Origin: a virus
DNA length: 27,397 nt
Strand: one strand, 5' to 3'
IMG/VR virus record: IMGVR_UViG_3300035698_007144
Coordinates: 1 to 27,397 of that record
In this document: piece by piece, positions 1-6,875 of the stretch
Numbering within the stretch: position 1 is the stretch's first letter
Layout: every line of letters starts with the position of its first letter
Translations under genes and position numbers: made by a program
The notes under the pieces: model-generated
What the model was told of the DNA's origin: nothing
Database searches by the model: none
What the model saw: only the letters and a program-made list of their open reading frames with translations

Positions 1-2
1 GG

Positions 3-671
3 TGGGGGTTAACAGGTACTATGCCCGAAGAAGATCATGAAAAAATGTCTATACTTGCGTGTATAGGCCCCATGCTCGGTAAGATTAGAACAAAAGAACT
101 TCAAGATAAAGGCATACTTGCCCAGCTGCATGTTAACGTGTGGCAATTGCAGGATCTCGGCGCAGCAGCTTTTGACAGTTACCAGGCCGAGCTAAAGTGG
201 TTAACTACGAGTCAACAACGGATGAAGTTTCTAGCAAAGTCTGTCATTGAAATGTCTGAATCGGGCAACACTCTCGTACTGGTAGATAGAATTGAGACAG
301 GGAAGATGTTACAATTGCTTATACCGGATTCCGTTTTTGTGTCTGGGCAGATGAAGTCAAAGGATAGAAAAGAGGAATATAAAGAAGTCCAAGAGGTAGA
401 TGGTAAAGTTATCATTGCAACATACGGGGTTGCATCGACAGGCATTAACATTGTTCGTATTTTCAACCTAGTTTTGTTTGAATCAGGAAAGAGTTTTGTT
501 AGGGTGATACAGAGCATAGGTCGTGGAATTCGTGTAGCAGAGGATAAGGATTTTGTAAATATATATGATGTATGTTCTAATTGTAAATTTTCAAAACGAC
601 ACTTATCGAAGCGTAAGAAATTCTATGATGAGGCGGAATACCCATATAGTGTCACGAAGGTGAAATATTGA
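3..671 (+). CDS. uvsW: UvsW-type superfamily 2 DNA helicase, C-terminal part (5' end cut by window)
   Basis: ATP-dependent SF2 helicase of the T4 UvsW type, which remodels branched recombination and replication intermediates. The reading frame is open back to base 3, and the residues before the first in-window ATG (21) read W-G-L-T-G-T, like the GLTGS segment of T4 UvsW, so the gene begins upstream and ATG 21 is internal. Numbering from ATG 21: an NTLVLVD strand near 83-89 (motif IV region), IIATYGVASTGINI near 131-144 (motif V), and Q164-x2-G167-R168-x2-R171 (motif VI arginine finger). The Walker A and DExx motifs lie outside the window. The C-terminus is short and basic. The stop TGA (669-671) shares a base with the ATG of the next gene, so translation is probably coupled. 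Identity is secure; only the last ~220 residues are visible. Confidence 0.9.
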   Translation, partial: WGLTGTMPEEDHEKMSILACIGPMLGKIRTKELQDKGILAQLHVNVWQLQDLGAAAFDSYQAELKWLTTSQQRMKFLAKSVIEMSESGNTLVLVDRIETGKMLQLLIPDSVFVSGQMKSKDRKEEYKEVQEVDGKVIIATYGVASTGINIVRIFNLVLFESGKSFVRVIQSIGRGIRVAEDKDFVNIYDVCSNCKFSKRHLSKRKKFYDEAEYPYSVTKVKY

Positions 672-1018
672 TGGAACTAGTTGAGTTAGATACTGAAATA
701 TCTTGGGGATATGTGGCGTTGATGGATACATTTGCAACTGCAAACATATTAGAATTAACGTTTAAAAAGAGGACCCAGACCGAGCCTGCCAGGGAGTTTA
801 TAACCATTGTATATGAGCGTAATTCCGAAACGTCGTCAACCCTGACATTTATGGCAATTAGGCACTCTGGTATTGAAAACATGCTTTGCGATTTCTTAAT
901 GAAGTGTGAGGTAGACCCGATAATGATCCCAATTGGGAGATTTGATATGCGAAAGACGGATGAAGAATTAGAAGAAGCTTGGCAACATAGAAGAAGAGAA
1001 CTAGGATTTAGAAAATGA
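671..1018 (+). CDS. Conserved phage protein of unknown function
   Basis: 115-aa protein that I do not recognise. The start chosen is ATG 671, overlapping the uvsW stop as TGATG, with an AAGGTG ribosome-binding site a few bases upstream; a TTG at 668 is also possible but less likely. It has a mixed alpha/beta appearance and a highly charged C-terminal helix (about 95-115) rich in E, R and K. No membrane segment, signal peptide or cysteine cluster is seen. It lies inside a tightly overlapping replication operon between uvsW and the clamp-loader gene, which suggests, but does not show, a DNA-metabolism role. Confidence 0.7.
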   Translation: MELVELDTEISWGYVALMDTFATANILELTFKKRTQTEPAREFITIVYERNSETSSTLTFMAIRHSGIENMLCDFLMKCEVDPIMIPIGRFDMRKTDEELEEAWQHRRRELGFRK

Positions 1019-1518
1019 AAATTTTAACAAATGCGAACGAGGCATATGACCTTGACAAGATACCAAACGAAATTGAGGACATTAGATACTGCGTGCTGGA
1101 CTATTCAGATCCAAAGGATCCGGACTACTTCTTCATACCGCTTATCTTCTTGGAAAGTTTCTATGCACCAGCTGTTGTATTGGAAATTGGGAAATATACT
1201 GTGCAGATGCCACTAGATTGGTCAATATTGGTGTGTGATGAAGATTACAGTGATTTAGAATTAATGCCGTTGACGAGCCTCAATGACAGGGGATTTCACA
1301 CAATGGTTTTTAATCCGCTAAGGCATATGGTGCCACGACCACAAGAAATAACAATCACAAACGTTTATGCAGAAGTTAAGTGGTTCTTTCCGAAACTTAA
1401 AAATGGAAATATTCTGGTTGTTCCTGTAGAAGATAAGCCCCACCCTGACTGTGTTTTGTTTGTCAAGGAAGTATCTAAATTGCCAGATGTCATAGATATT
1501 GGAGCATTGTTTGAGTAA
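1015..1518 (+). CDS. Conserved T4-like phage protein of unknown function
   Basis: 167-aa acidic protein starting at ATG 1015, overlapping the previous stop by 4 bases (ATGA). The central part (about 66-104), with PLDWSILVCDE, then PLTSLNDRGF and FNPLRH, followed by WFFPKLKNGNILVVPV, resembles from memory a hypothetical protein conserved next to the clamp-loader genes of aquatic T4-like phages. I know of no assigned function. The sequence is beta-rich with many Pro and Trp and has no membrane segment. The next gene starts inside its 3' end, so expression is coupled to the replication operon. Confidence 0.7.
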   Translation: MKILTNANEAYDLDKIPNEIEDIRYCVLDYSDPKDPDYFFIPLIFLESFYAPAVVLEIGKYTVQMPLDWSILVCDEDYSDLELMPLTSLNDRGFHTMVFNPLRHMVPRPQEITITNVYAEVKWFFPKLKNGNILVVPVEDKPHPDCVLFVKEVSKLPDVIDIGALFE

Positions 1519-2089
1519 TGATATAAAAGATTGGTTAGACGGATTTAGTACGCTAAATCCGATAGAGGATTCTTCACCAAAGGGTAAAGAATATCTAGTT
1601 GACATGTTTCGGGAGTCCTTACCTGCGCTCGACATGGGAGACAAGACATTCTATAAAAGAAAGACTGCTGATCAAAAGAAAGAAATAGAAAAATCCATGT
1701 GGATTTTGATGAGGTTTATGAGTGCATCAAAATCAGCAGCAGAGCACCATTTATTGATGGTAAATGATCTAGTCAACGCTAATTTTAACTTGCTAGTGAA
1801 AAAAGCAAGAGAGGGCAAGGAAGGCCATGCGGAGCTTCAGTGGATGTTGTTAGCATTGTGCGGATCTGGCAGAAAACAATATCATGAAAAAGTACCTGCC
1901 CCGAAGGGATTAAAGAAAAATAAACTAGAAGAGGCATTGTTAGAGCACTATCCGCTGTTAAAGACATCCGATTTAGAGTTGCTACTACAGATTAATAGCA
2001 CCGAGGACTTTGAGTTGTTCTTTAAAGACAACGGGTATGACGATAAGACAATTAAGGAAATCCTTAAAACCAATGGCAAGTCTAAATAA
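1511..2089 (+). CDS. gp62: Probable sliding-clamp loader small subunit (gp62-like)
   Basis: 192-aa protein read from TTG 1511, chosen because GGAG (1501-1504) lies 6 bases before it and the start overlaps the upstream stop by 8 bases; a TTG at 1499 lacks such a site. In T4, gp62 pairs with the gp44 ATPase to load the gp45 clamp for the gp43 polymerase. The match rests on overall helical make-up, length close to T4 gp62 (187 aa), the order of conserved segments (a W-x-L-x-R-F-M helix near 58-64, HAELQWMLLALCG near 102-114, then a basic P-x-P-K-G loop) and the replication neighbourhood. gp62 diverges strongly, so this is recognition by family resemblance only. gp44 and gp45 are not in the window. 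Confidence 0.6.
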   Translation: MSNDIKDWLDGFSTLNPIEDSSPKGKEYLVDMFRESLPALDMGDKTFYKRKTADQKKEIEKSMWILMRFMSASKSAAEHHLLMVNDLVNANFNLLVKKAREGKEGHAELQWMLLALCGSGRKQYHEKVPAPKGLKKNKLEEALLEHYPLLKTSDLELLLQINSTEDFELFFKDNGYDDKTIKEILKTNGKSK

Positions 2090-2105
2090 CTTGAAGATAA
2101 AAACA

Positions 2106-2786
2106 ATGGAACAGAAATTCCAATGTAAACATTGCGGAAAAAAGTTTCATAAAGAGACTACATTATCTACCCATATGTGTGTTAAAAAGCGACGATATAT
2201 GGATAAGGATTCTGCGGGCTGTAGATTTGGATTTCGTGCATATCAAAGATTCTATGAAATAAGTGCAAACTCTAAAAAGCCAAAATCTGTCGATGAATTC
2301 ATTAACAGCACATATTACATTGATTTTGTTAAATTTGGCAATCACTTAGCATTGTTGAAGCCTTTGTATATTGAACAATATATAGATTTTGTTATTAAGA
2401 ACGGGGTTAAGCTAAAAGATTGGACAAAGGATTTTGTTTATGATGTCTATATAGTGGATATTGTGAAGAAAGAACCGCCGGTAAGTGCAGTCGAGAGGAC
2501 TATCACTGGTATTATGGAGTGGTGCAGTACAAATGGCACACAGTTTAGTGATTTCTTTAGTAGTATTTCGGCAAATGAGGCAGCCTATTTGATCAAAACA
2601 GGGAAAATAAGCCCCTGGGTATTGTACCTATCATCAAACAGTGAGGCATTGATGAATAGATTTAACGATGACCATTCTAAGATGATCGGTGACATCATCG
2701 ATCCAGGCTTCTGGATGAAAAAGTTTAAAAAGAATGACGATGATGTTGAGTTCATCAGGAACTTGTTAGAGCAGGCCGCCTTATGA
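2106..2786 (+). CDS. C2HC zinc-finger protein of unknown function, T4-like phage type
   Basis: 226 aa from ATG 2106. A longer in-frame start at 2010 would lie inside gp62 and encode a non-conserved-looking leader. The N-terminus carries a classical single finger, C7-x2-C10-x12-H23-x-C25, followed at once by a basic KKRRY stretch, as expected for nucleic-acid binding. The remaining ~195 residues are alpha-helical with many aromatic residues (YQRFYE, FVKFGNHL) and no catalytic motif I can name. The stop overlaps the next start (ATGA). Position in a replication/recombination operon supports a DNA-associated role, by inference only. Confidence 0.75.
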   Translation: MEQKFQCKHCGKKFHKETTLSTHMCVKKRRYMDKDSAGCRFGFRAYQRFYEISANSKKPKSVDEFINSTYYIDFVKFGNHLALLKPLYIEQYIDFVIKNGVKLKDWTKDFVYDVYIVDIVKKEPPVSAVERTITGIMEWCSTNGTQFSDFFSSISANEAAYLIKTGKISPWVLYLSSNSEALMNRFNDDHSKMIGDIIDPGFWMKKFKKNDDDVEFIRNLLEQAAL

Positions 2787-3007
2787 ATGTGTATTATTCT
2801 TTTAAGTTGACTAATGGTGCGATCAGTTCAATCCAAGACTGGCTAACTAATAACAGATTATTGGACAAGGTGACTTATGATTGGGCAGGAAACATTCTTA
2901 CATTTGAATCGGAGGAGGATAGTGTGGCATTTTATATGAAATTCGGTGCTGAACCCTACGAGACCCTGCTCGACAGAATGTTATCAGAGGAGAAAGATGA
3001 TGAGTAA
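2783..3007 (+). CDS. Small conserved hypothetical protein
   Basis: 74-aa acidic protein, coupled to the zinc-finger gene by a 4-base ATGA overlap. It looks like one small alpha/beta domain (helix near 15-28, beta-hairpin with W-A-G-N-I-L-T-F-E near 34-42, then a helix) with a charged tail ending EEKDDE. No known motif was recognised. The 3' end contains the ribosome-binding site of the next gene (AGAGGAG, 2986-2992). Confidence 0.65.
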   Translation: MNVYYSFKLTNGAISSIQDWLTNNRLLDKVTYDWAGNILTFESEEDSVAFYMKFGAEPYETLLDRMLSEEKDDE

Positions 3008-3188
3008 AACTGTTGTGACAACGGGATGGACTGGGCCCAGGGGTAAGTGCGACATGTGCGATACTAAACCGGCAACGCATTGGTTTGGTGACACAAGCGT
3101 GGCACTATGTGATAGCGACGAGTGTGAAGAACAAAATCAGAGAAATTGGCGGAGAATGTTAGCTGAAATTGATAACGATGATTATTGA
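3000..3188 (+). CDS. Small zinc-ribbon-like protein
   Basis: About 62 aa from ATG 3000; ATG 2997 is equally open, but 3000 is better spaced (7 bases) from AGAGGAG at 2986-2992. It contains K-C-D-M-C near residues 17-20 and a second cysteine pair (C37 and C42, in LCDSDEC), a four-cysteine arrangement suggestive of a small zinc-binding fold (about CxxC-x16-C-x4-C). The tail is acidic. It overlaps the end of the preceding gene. Function unknown; small zinc-binding proteins like this are common in phage replication operons. Confidence 0.6.
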   Translation: MSKTVVTTGWTGPRGKCDMCDTKPATHWFGDTSVALCDSDECEEQNQRNWRRMLAEIDNDDY

Positions 3189-3205
3189 TATGTCGAGGAA
3201 AACCT

Positions 3206-3793
3206 GTGCGTAAAGTTTTAACTGACGTAGACATTGACGTATTTGGCCGAGACAAGATACTCGAGGGTGTCGAATGTATTTACGGCAGAATAGATCGGGC
3301 AGATGATAAGTTTGAAAAACACCCAACAGGTGTATATTTCCAAAATATACCAAGAGATCCTGTGACAAATATGTCCACATTAGATCATCGAATTGCAAAT
3401 GAATACGGTTACTTTAAGATCGATTTTCTTAATGTAAATATGTATCAAGATATCATAAATGAGGAACACTTATTGCGGCTTATAGATACAGCACCACCGT
3501 GGGACTTCTTTCTATACCAAGAAGTGACGGATAAACTGTTTCATTTGAAAGGGCATAGTGATCTATTGACAAAATACAAACCAAAGTCTGTTGATGATTT
3601 AGCAATGATACTTGCAATTATTCGGCCGTCGAAGTCTTATCTTAGGAGTTCTTCCTGGGAAGGCATAAAAGAAAGAGTATGGCTAAAGGAAGGAGAGGAC
3701 GGTTACCAATTTAAGAGGTGCCACGCAATTTCTTATGCGGTGGCTATTATTGTTAATTTGAATCTTCTGATAGAGAAGATGTCAAAGGATTAA
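3206..3793 (+). CDS. Miniature DnaE-like (family C DNA polymerase) palm/fingers protein
   Basis: 195 aa from GTG 3206, chosen for GAGGA at 3195-3199 six bases upstream; a TTG at 3185 has no such site. By eye it aligns in order with the core of bacterial DNA polymerase III alpha: D7-V-D9-I-D11 with R15-D16 (like the D-F-D-V-D-F motif carrying catalytic Asp 401/403 of E. coli DnaE), H39-P-T-G-V (like HAGGV), K71-I-D73-F-L (like K-F-D-F-L with Asp 555), an L-F-H-L ... IIRPSK segment (like VFQL ... LFRPGP) and F-K-R-C-H-A-I-S-Y-A (like NKSHSAAYA). The PHP, thumb, HhH, OB and tau-binding regions are absent; DnaE is ~1,160 aa. Activity is unknown; it may be a regulatory or processivity remnant. It converges on, and overlaps by 4 bases, the minus-strand gene. 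Confidence 0.65.
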   Translation: MRKVLTDVDIDVFGRDKILEGVECIYGRIDRADDKFEKHPTGVYFQNIPRDPVTNMSTLDHRIANEYGYFKIDFLNVNMYQDIINEEHLLRLIDTAPPWDFFLYQEVTDKLFHLKGHSDLLTKYKPKSVDDLAMILAIIRPSKSYLRSSSWEGIKERVWLKEGEDGYQFKRCHAISYAVAIIVNLNLLIEKMSKD

Positions 3794-4161
3794 TCGGGGC
3801 GTCTAATAAGTTGTATTTGACGTTTCTTCATGCGCTTTTTCATGATGTTATTTAAGCTTGTCATTGATCCAAACATCACTTCAACATCCTTGTTGACAAT
3901 AGTTTTTAGACAGTATCTAAATGGTATCATCTGCCCCTGGAGAAATATGTTGATAGGTAATAACCTATTGCTTTCCCACCACCACGTTTCGCCGTGTTCC
4001 AGGAATAAAACTTTCTCTTCAGAAGTCTTAATAGACTGGTAATCGTAAAAACTAATGATCTTCTCATCTGAATTTTGAATAATACCAATGTATTCGTGAG
4101 TTTGACTCCTTAAGCCACTGAGAAATGGGAAGTCTACAGCAATGTTTTCTAAATTAATCAT
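3790..4161 (-). CDS. Conserved T4-like phage protein, only minus-strand gene
   Basis: 123-aa protein on the minus strand, start complement of 4159-4161. The N-terminal segment (MINLENIAVDFPFLSGLRS), an E-T-W-W-W-E-S-N-R motif in the middle and a very basic C-terminus (KKRMKKRQIQLIRRPD) look like a hypothetical protein I have seen repeatedly in aquatic T4-like phages; no function is assigned to it as far as I know. The basic tail suggests nucleic-acid or capsid contact. It faces away from the structural gene at 4242 and has a TATAAATA box immediately upstream. No Shine-Dalgarno sequence is visible. Confidence 0.75.
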   Translation of the reverse strand: MINLENIAVDFPFLSGLRSQTHEYIGIIQNSDEKIISFYDYQSIKTSEEKVLFLEHGETWWWESNRLLPINIFLQGQMIPFRYCLKTIVNKDVEVMFGSMTSLNNIMKKRMKKRQIQLIRRPD

Positions 4162-4168
4162 ATGAATG

Positions 4169-4176
4169 TATTTATA
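4169..4176 (-). promoter_or_regulatory. T4-late-type promoter box TATAAATA (minus strand)
   Basis: The minus strand reads TATAAATA here, identical to the T4 late promoter core, ending 7 bases before the start codon of the minus-strand gene. The expected transcription start, about 6 bases downstream, is near 4163, leaving a leader of only 2-3 bases. Confidence 0.5.
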
Positions 4177-4216
4177 CCGAATTAATGATTATCAATATTT
4201 TTTTGGTGCCTTTTGT

Positions 4217-4224
4217 GATAAATA
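4217..4224 (+). promoter_or_regulatory. Late promoter box GATAAATA
   Basis: GATAAATA preceded by T, 25 bases before the ATG at 4242, followed by a ribosome-binding site GGCAGG at 4231-4236. Same box as upstream of the other structural genes in the window. Confidence 0.6.
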
Positions 4225-4241
4225 ACAGAAGGCAGGTATAA

Positions 4242-5114
4242 ATGGACGTCACTTTTCACAAAATGTACTTATATGATCACGTTTGGCAACTTCTTGCCGT
4301 AGGCGATACGTTCTGCCCTTGTAAGGATAATGGACCAATGAATAATAATACAATGCTGAAAGCGCATAAGGGTATTGATAATAAGTTAATATTTAGGGTC
4401 CTAGGGCCAGACAGAACACCTCTAGACATAGCATGCAATCAGCAGGTCTATGCAAGAATTATTGACCCAGACTCTAGGGTGGTTGAACTTGAAAAACTGT
4501 GTAGGCTTGGCCCAGCAAAAGGCATAATCACACTAGAACTGGATTCAGGTGACCTTGCATTGATTCATGCCGGGTTGCATGAGATTGTCCTAATCCGGAC
4601 AGAAGATTTTGTTGCTAACGTACCCGGGTATTATGTAGAAAAGCCATTATATAGTAATCTGAATGATGATGTGGCTCTGCAGATAGAAATTACTGAACAA
4701 GCATTCAAGACACCGTTGCCAAGTGTTACCATTTTACCCGAGAATTGGGTAAAGGACATCCTTGTTCCTACATTTGGACCTCCTGCCCCGTGTTTTTACA
4801 CTTCGCGCATTCCAGGAGCCCGGGTACTTAACCATTTAGCATCAGTTCATACTTTTTCGACCTATACCAAAAATGCAACCGGGGTGCTAGAAATATGGGG
4901 ATCACTGGAAGAGACGCCTGATCCATATTTGCAATCGACGCACTGGGCAAAGATTTATCCATCAACAATGTCTAGGGACATTGAGTTCATCGGATATACC
5001 GGAACACAGGCATGGACCTTTGCGGCAAACTTTATGTGGATTAAGTTTAGATATTTCCCCTCGCAGGAAGTGCTAGACCCCGGTACACTAGAGAAGGTAA
5101 TTGTTAGGACTTGA
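4242..5114 (+). CDS. Virion structural protein with BppU/baseplate-like N-terminal domain
   Basis: 290-aa protein expressed from a late box (4217) with GGCAGG before the start. After a short leader of ~45 residues, the segment DNKLIFRVLGPDRTPLD and the following alternating strands to about residue 120 resemble the BppU/DUF2479-type N-terminal beta-sandwich found in phage baseplate and receptor-binding proteins. The C-terminal ~90 residues (GVLEIWGSLEETPDPY, then FIGYTGT..WTF and a final IKFRYFPSQ..LDPGTLEKV) look like a discoidin or jelly-roll-type module ending in the pattern seen in T4-like structural proteins. No transmembrane segment. Baseplate or tail-fibre-associated role inferred; the exact part is unknown. 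Confidence 0.6.
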   Translation: MDVTFHKMYLYDHVWQLLAVGDTFCPCKDNGPMNNNTMLKAHKGIDNKLIFRVLGPDRTPLDIACNQQVYARIIDPDSRVVELEKLCRLGPAKGIITLELDSGDLALIHAGLHEIVLIRTEDFVANVPGYYVEKPLYSNLNDDVALQIEITEQAFKTPLPSVTILPENWVKDILVPTFGPPAPCFYTSRIPGARVLNHLASVHTFSTYTKNATGVLEIWGSLEETPDPYLQSTHWAKIYPSTMSRDIEFIGYTGTQAWTFAANFMWIKFRYFPSQEVLDPGTLEKVIVRT

Positions 5115-5115
5115 T

Positions 5116-5331
5116 ATGAGATTATATGAAATTTTAAATGAATCTAATTATGAAAACAGATATGCCGGCGACCGTGAGACCCAATTGTATATGGAAGGCC
5201 AGTGTGTCAAATTAGCAGTTGCATTGAATACATTAAATCCTGATAGATTTATTTTGGGATGCCTATATGAACATACCGCAGCGCCTAATCATGATACCAA
5301 TAGATCAAGACCTTTGGAAAACATTTTCTAA
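5116..5331 (+). CDS. N-terminal part of an apparently frameshifted late protein
   Basis: 71 aa from ATG 5116, one base after the preceding stop; AGGA at 5109-5112 is close upstream. The N-terminus MRLYEILNES matches the short amphipathic leaders seen on several proteins of this late region. Residues about 18-47 (GDRETQLYMEGQCVKLAVAL, then a strand-like ILGCLYEH) look like the first half of a small papain-like or ADP-ribosyl-type fold in which G-x-C heads a helix, but the reading frame then becomes low-quality (about 49-71) and ends. The expected second half continues in the +1 frame as the next ORF. No catalytic claim is made. Confidence 0.55.
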   Translation: MRLYEILNESNYENRYAGDRETQLYMEGQCVKLAVALNTLNPDRFILGCLYEHTAAPNHDTNRSRPLENIF

Positions 5332-5776
5332 ACGGGAAAGAAAAGAAATACTAACAAATCCACATCATTGGTCTATGGTTCATGCATTTGTCTTTGATAA
5401 TGAAGCTAATCAATTTCTTGACGCCAGAGGGTATCATTCATCATTAAGGGCAGTTCTAAACTTTTGGGGTACAGGCGGGGAAAAAGAATCTGGGGGCAGA
5501 GATTTAAAATATCCAATTTCTCAGAATGATATTCGTCAAATGTCTTTAGGTACAGACGAGATGGAGGATTTAGATTTAAGCAATAATGCATTAAGAAAAG
5601 CATTGTCATACGCTCAAAGAAAACTGGGTGTAGATATCAGTAATTCAGAAAAGCAACTTAAATCTAGAAAAGCTCCAGTTAGGAAGCCGTATAGAGACAC
5701 ATCTGTTTATCATTCAGATGAAGAAATACCAAGCAGCGATGAAGAGTGGCCTGAAGAGTGGCCTGAAGAAAATTGA
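5267..5776 (+). CDS. C-terminal continuation of the frameshifted late protein
   Basis: Open in this frame from 5237 to 5776; the first ATG is 5267, without a convincing ribosome-binding site (it lies inside the coding part of the upstream ORF). After an insert-like helical stretch, WSMVHAFVFD (about 45-54) followed by FLDARG resembles the H-x-[FV]-V ... D-x-R-G second half of small phage proteins whose first half carries a G-x-C helix, as in the ORF at 5116. The C-terminus is very acidic and repetitive (EEWPEEWPEEN) and holds a basic patch near 130-143. Its last bases overlap the -35 box of the primase promoter. Either one protein made by +1 frameshifting, a broken gene, or an indel in the assembly. 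Confidence 0.55.
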   Translation: MNIPQRLIMIPIDQDLWKTFSKRERKEILTNPHHWSMVHAFVFDNEANQFLDARGYHSSLRAVLNFWGTGGEKESGGRDLKYPISQNDIRQMSLGTDEMEDLDLSNNALRKALSYAQRKLGVDISNSEKQLKSRKAPVRKPYRDTSVYHSDEEIPSSDEEWPEEWPEEN

Positions 5777-5801
5777 TTAAGTAATTTTAATCTGTTATAA
5801 T
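5773..5801 (+). promoter_or_regulatory. Sigma70-type promoter for gp61-gp41
   Basis: TTGATT (5773-5778), a 17-base spacer and a perfect TATAAT (5796-5801). The expected +1 is base 5808, the A of the gp61 start codon, so the mRNA would be leaderless. The -35 box overlaps the stop codon of the upstream ORF. Confidence 0.65.
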
Positions 5802-5807
5802 AACTTA

Positions 5808-6875
5808 ATGATTATCGACATTATTAAGGATGCAATTCTACAAAATATCGGACCTATGAGGTCAGCCCCGAAGGGCTGGCATAAAAGAAACTGCATGCTG
5901 TGTCACACCCAGGGGCATGGCAAGGATACTAGGTTTAGATTCGGTATCCAATTTAACCCGCAGTCAATTGCTTGCAATTGTTTTAACTGCGGGTTTTCTG
6001 CTGGTTATACTGAGGGTAAGGAACTTTCAAAGGCTTTTAAGTTTCTCCTAAACCACCTCAACATTGATCGAAAATTCATAGATCAAATTGAGTTTGAAAT
6101 ATTCAAACAGAAAAACAGTATCATTGCGGTGCGTGAGGGCGATGAGGGAAAGGAAAATCCTGAACAGAAATTTAAGGCACTCTTTCAAAAGTGGAAACCT
6201 ATGGAATTGCCTGCCGGCGCACTTCCTATAGATGTATGGTTAGAAAACGGATTGGATGATCCCGATTTCCTGAAGGTAGTCAACTATGCGTTAAACCGAA
6301 AGATTTTTGATCTGGGAGAGTTTTATTGGTCCCCAGATAAATTCTATAATGTAAATGAGCGGTTGATTATCCCATACTTTTACAAAGGGAAAATTGTAGG
6401 GTTCACGGCAAGACTCTGTTATGATACTGATGATAAATCGACCCCAAAATATTTTCAACAATGCCCTGAAGATTTTGTCTATAATTTGGACCATCACCAG
6501 GACTGGGCACGTAAATACGCTATTGTTACTGAGGGTGTCCTCGATGCATGGACTGTTGATGGTGTGAGCATCTTAGGTGAAGTAGGCCAGTCAAAAATAG
6601 ACATAATAAACAGGCTACAAAAGCAAGTCATTGTGTGCCCAGACAGAGACAAAAAGGGCAGAGACCTAGTTGATGTTGCGATACAGAATAATTGGGCGGT
6701 TGCATTCCCCAAGTGGGATCCAAGAGTTAAAGATGCATCTAACGCTGCTGAAAAGTACGGGAGACTATTAACGACATATTCAATCATATCAACAGCGGTT
6801 ACGGGAAAAGAAAAAATACAAGTTACATGGGACGTAGAGCAGAATGCAAGAGAACGACAACGCAAGCGAAATTAA
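5808..6875 (+). CDS. gp61: DNA primase, T4 gp61 type
   Basis: 355-aa primase that makes RNA primers for lagging-strand synthesis, working with the gp41 helicase encoded next. A zinc ribbon is formed by C29-x2-C32 and C58-x2-C61. The TOPRIM-type catalytic domain shows T-E242-G with D246, then the D279-R-D281 metal-binding motif after VIVCP. The middle portion (about 183-205), with LIIPYFYKGKIVGFTAR, is the usual N-terminal part of the primase core. Length and domain order fit gp61 (342 aa in T4). There is no Shine-Dalgarno sequence before ATG 5808, and a sigma70-type promoter places +1 on this codon. It overlaps gp41 by 32 bases. Confidence 0.92.
   Translation: MIIDIIKDAILQNIGPMRSAPKGWHKRNCMLCHTQGHGKDTRFRFGIQFNPQSIACNCFNCGFSAGYTEGKELSKAFKFLLNHLNIDRKFIDQIEFEIFKQKNSIIAVREGDEGKENPEQKFKALFQKWKPMELPAGALPIDVWLENGLDDPDFLKVVNYALNRKIFDLGEFYWSPDKFYNVNERLIIPYFYKGKIVGFTARLCYDTDDKSTPKYFQQCPEDFVYNLDHHQDWARKYAIVTEGVLDAWTVDGVSILGEVGQSKIDIINRLQKQVIVCPDRDKKGRDLVDVAIQNNWAVAFPKWDPRVKDASNAAEKYGRLLTTYSIISTAVTGKEKIQVTWDVEQNARERQRKRN

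Noticed and set aside
3780-3800. Shared terminator between the converging genes
   Set aside because: The two genes overlap by 4 bases here and no stem-loop with a T run was seen.
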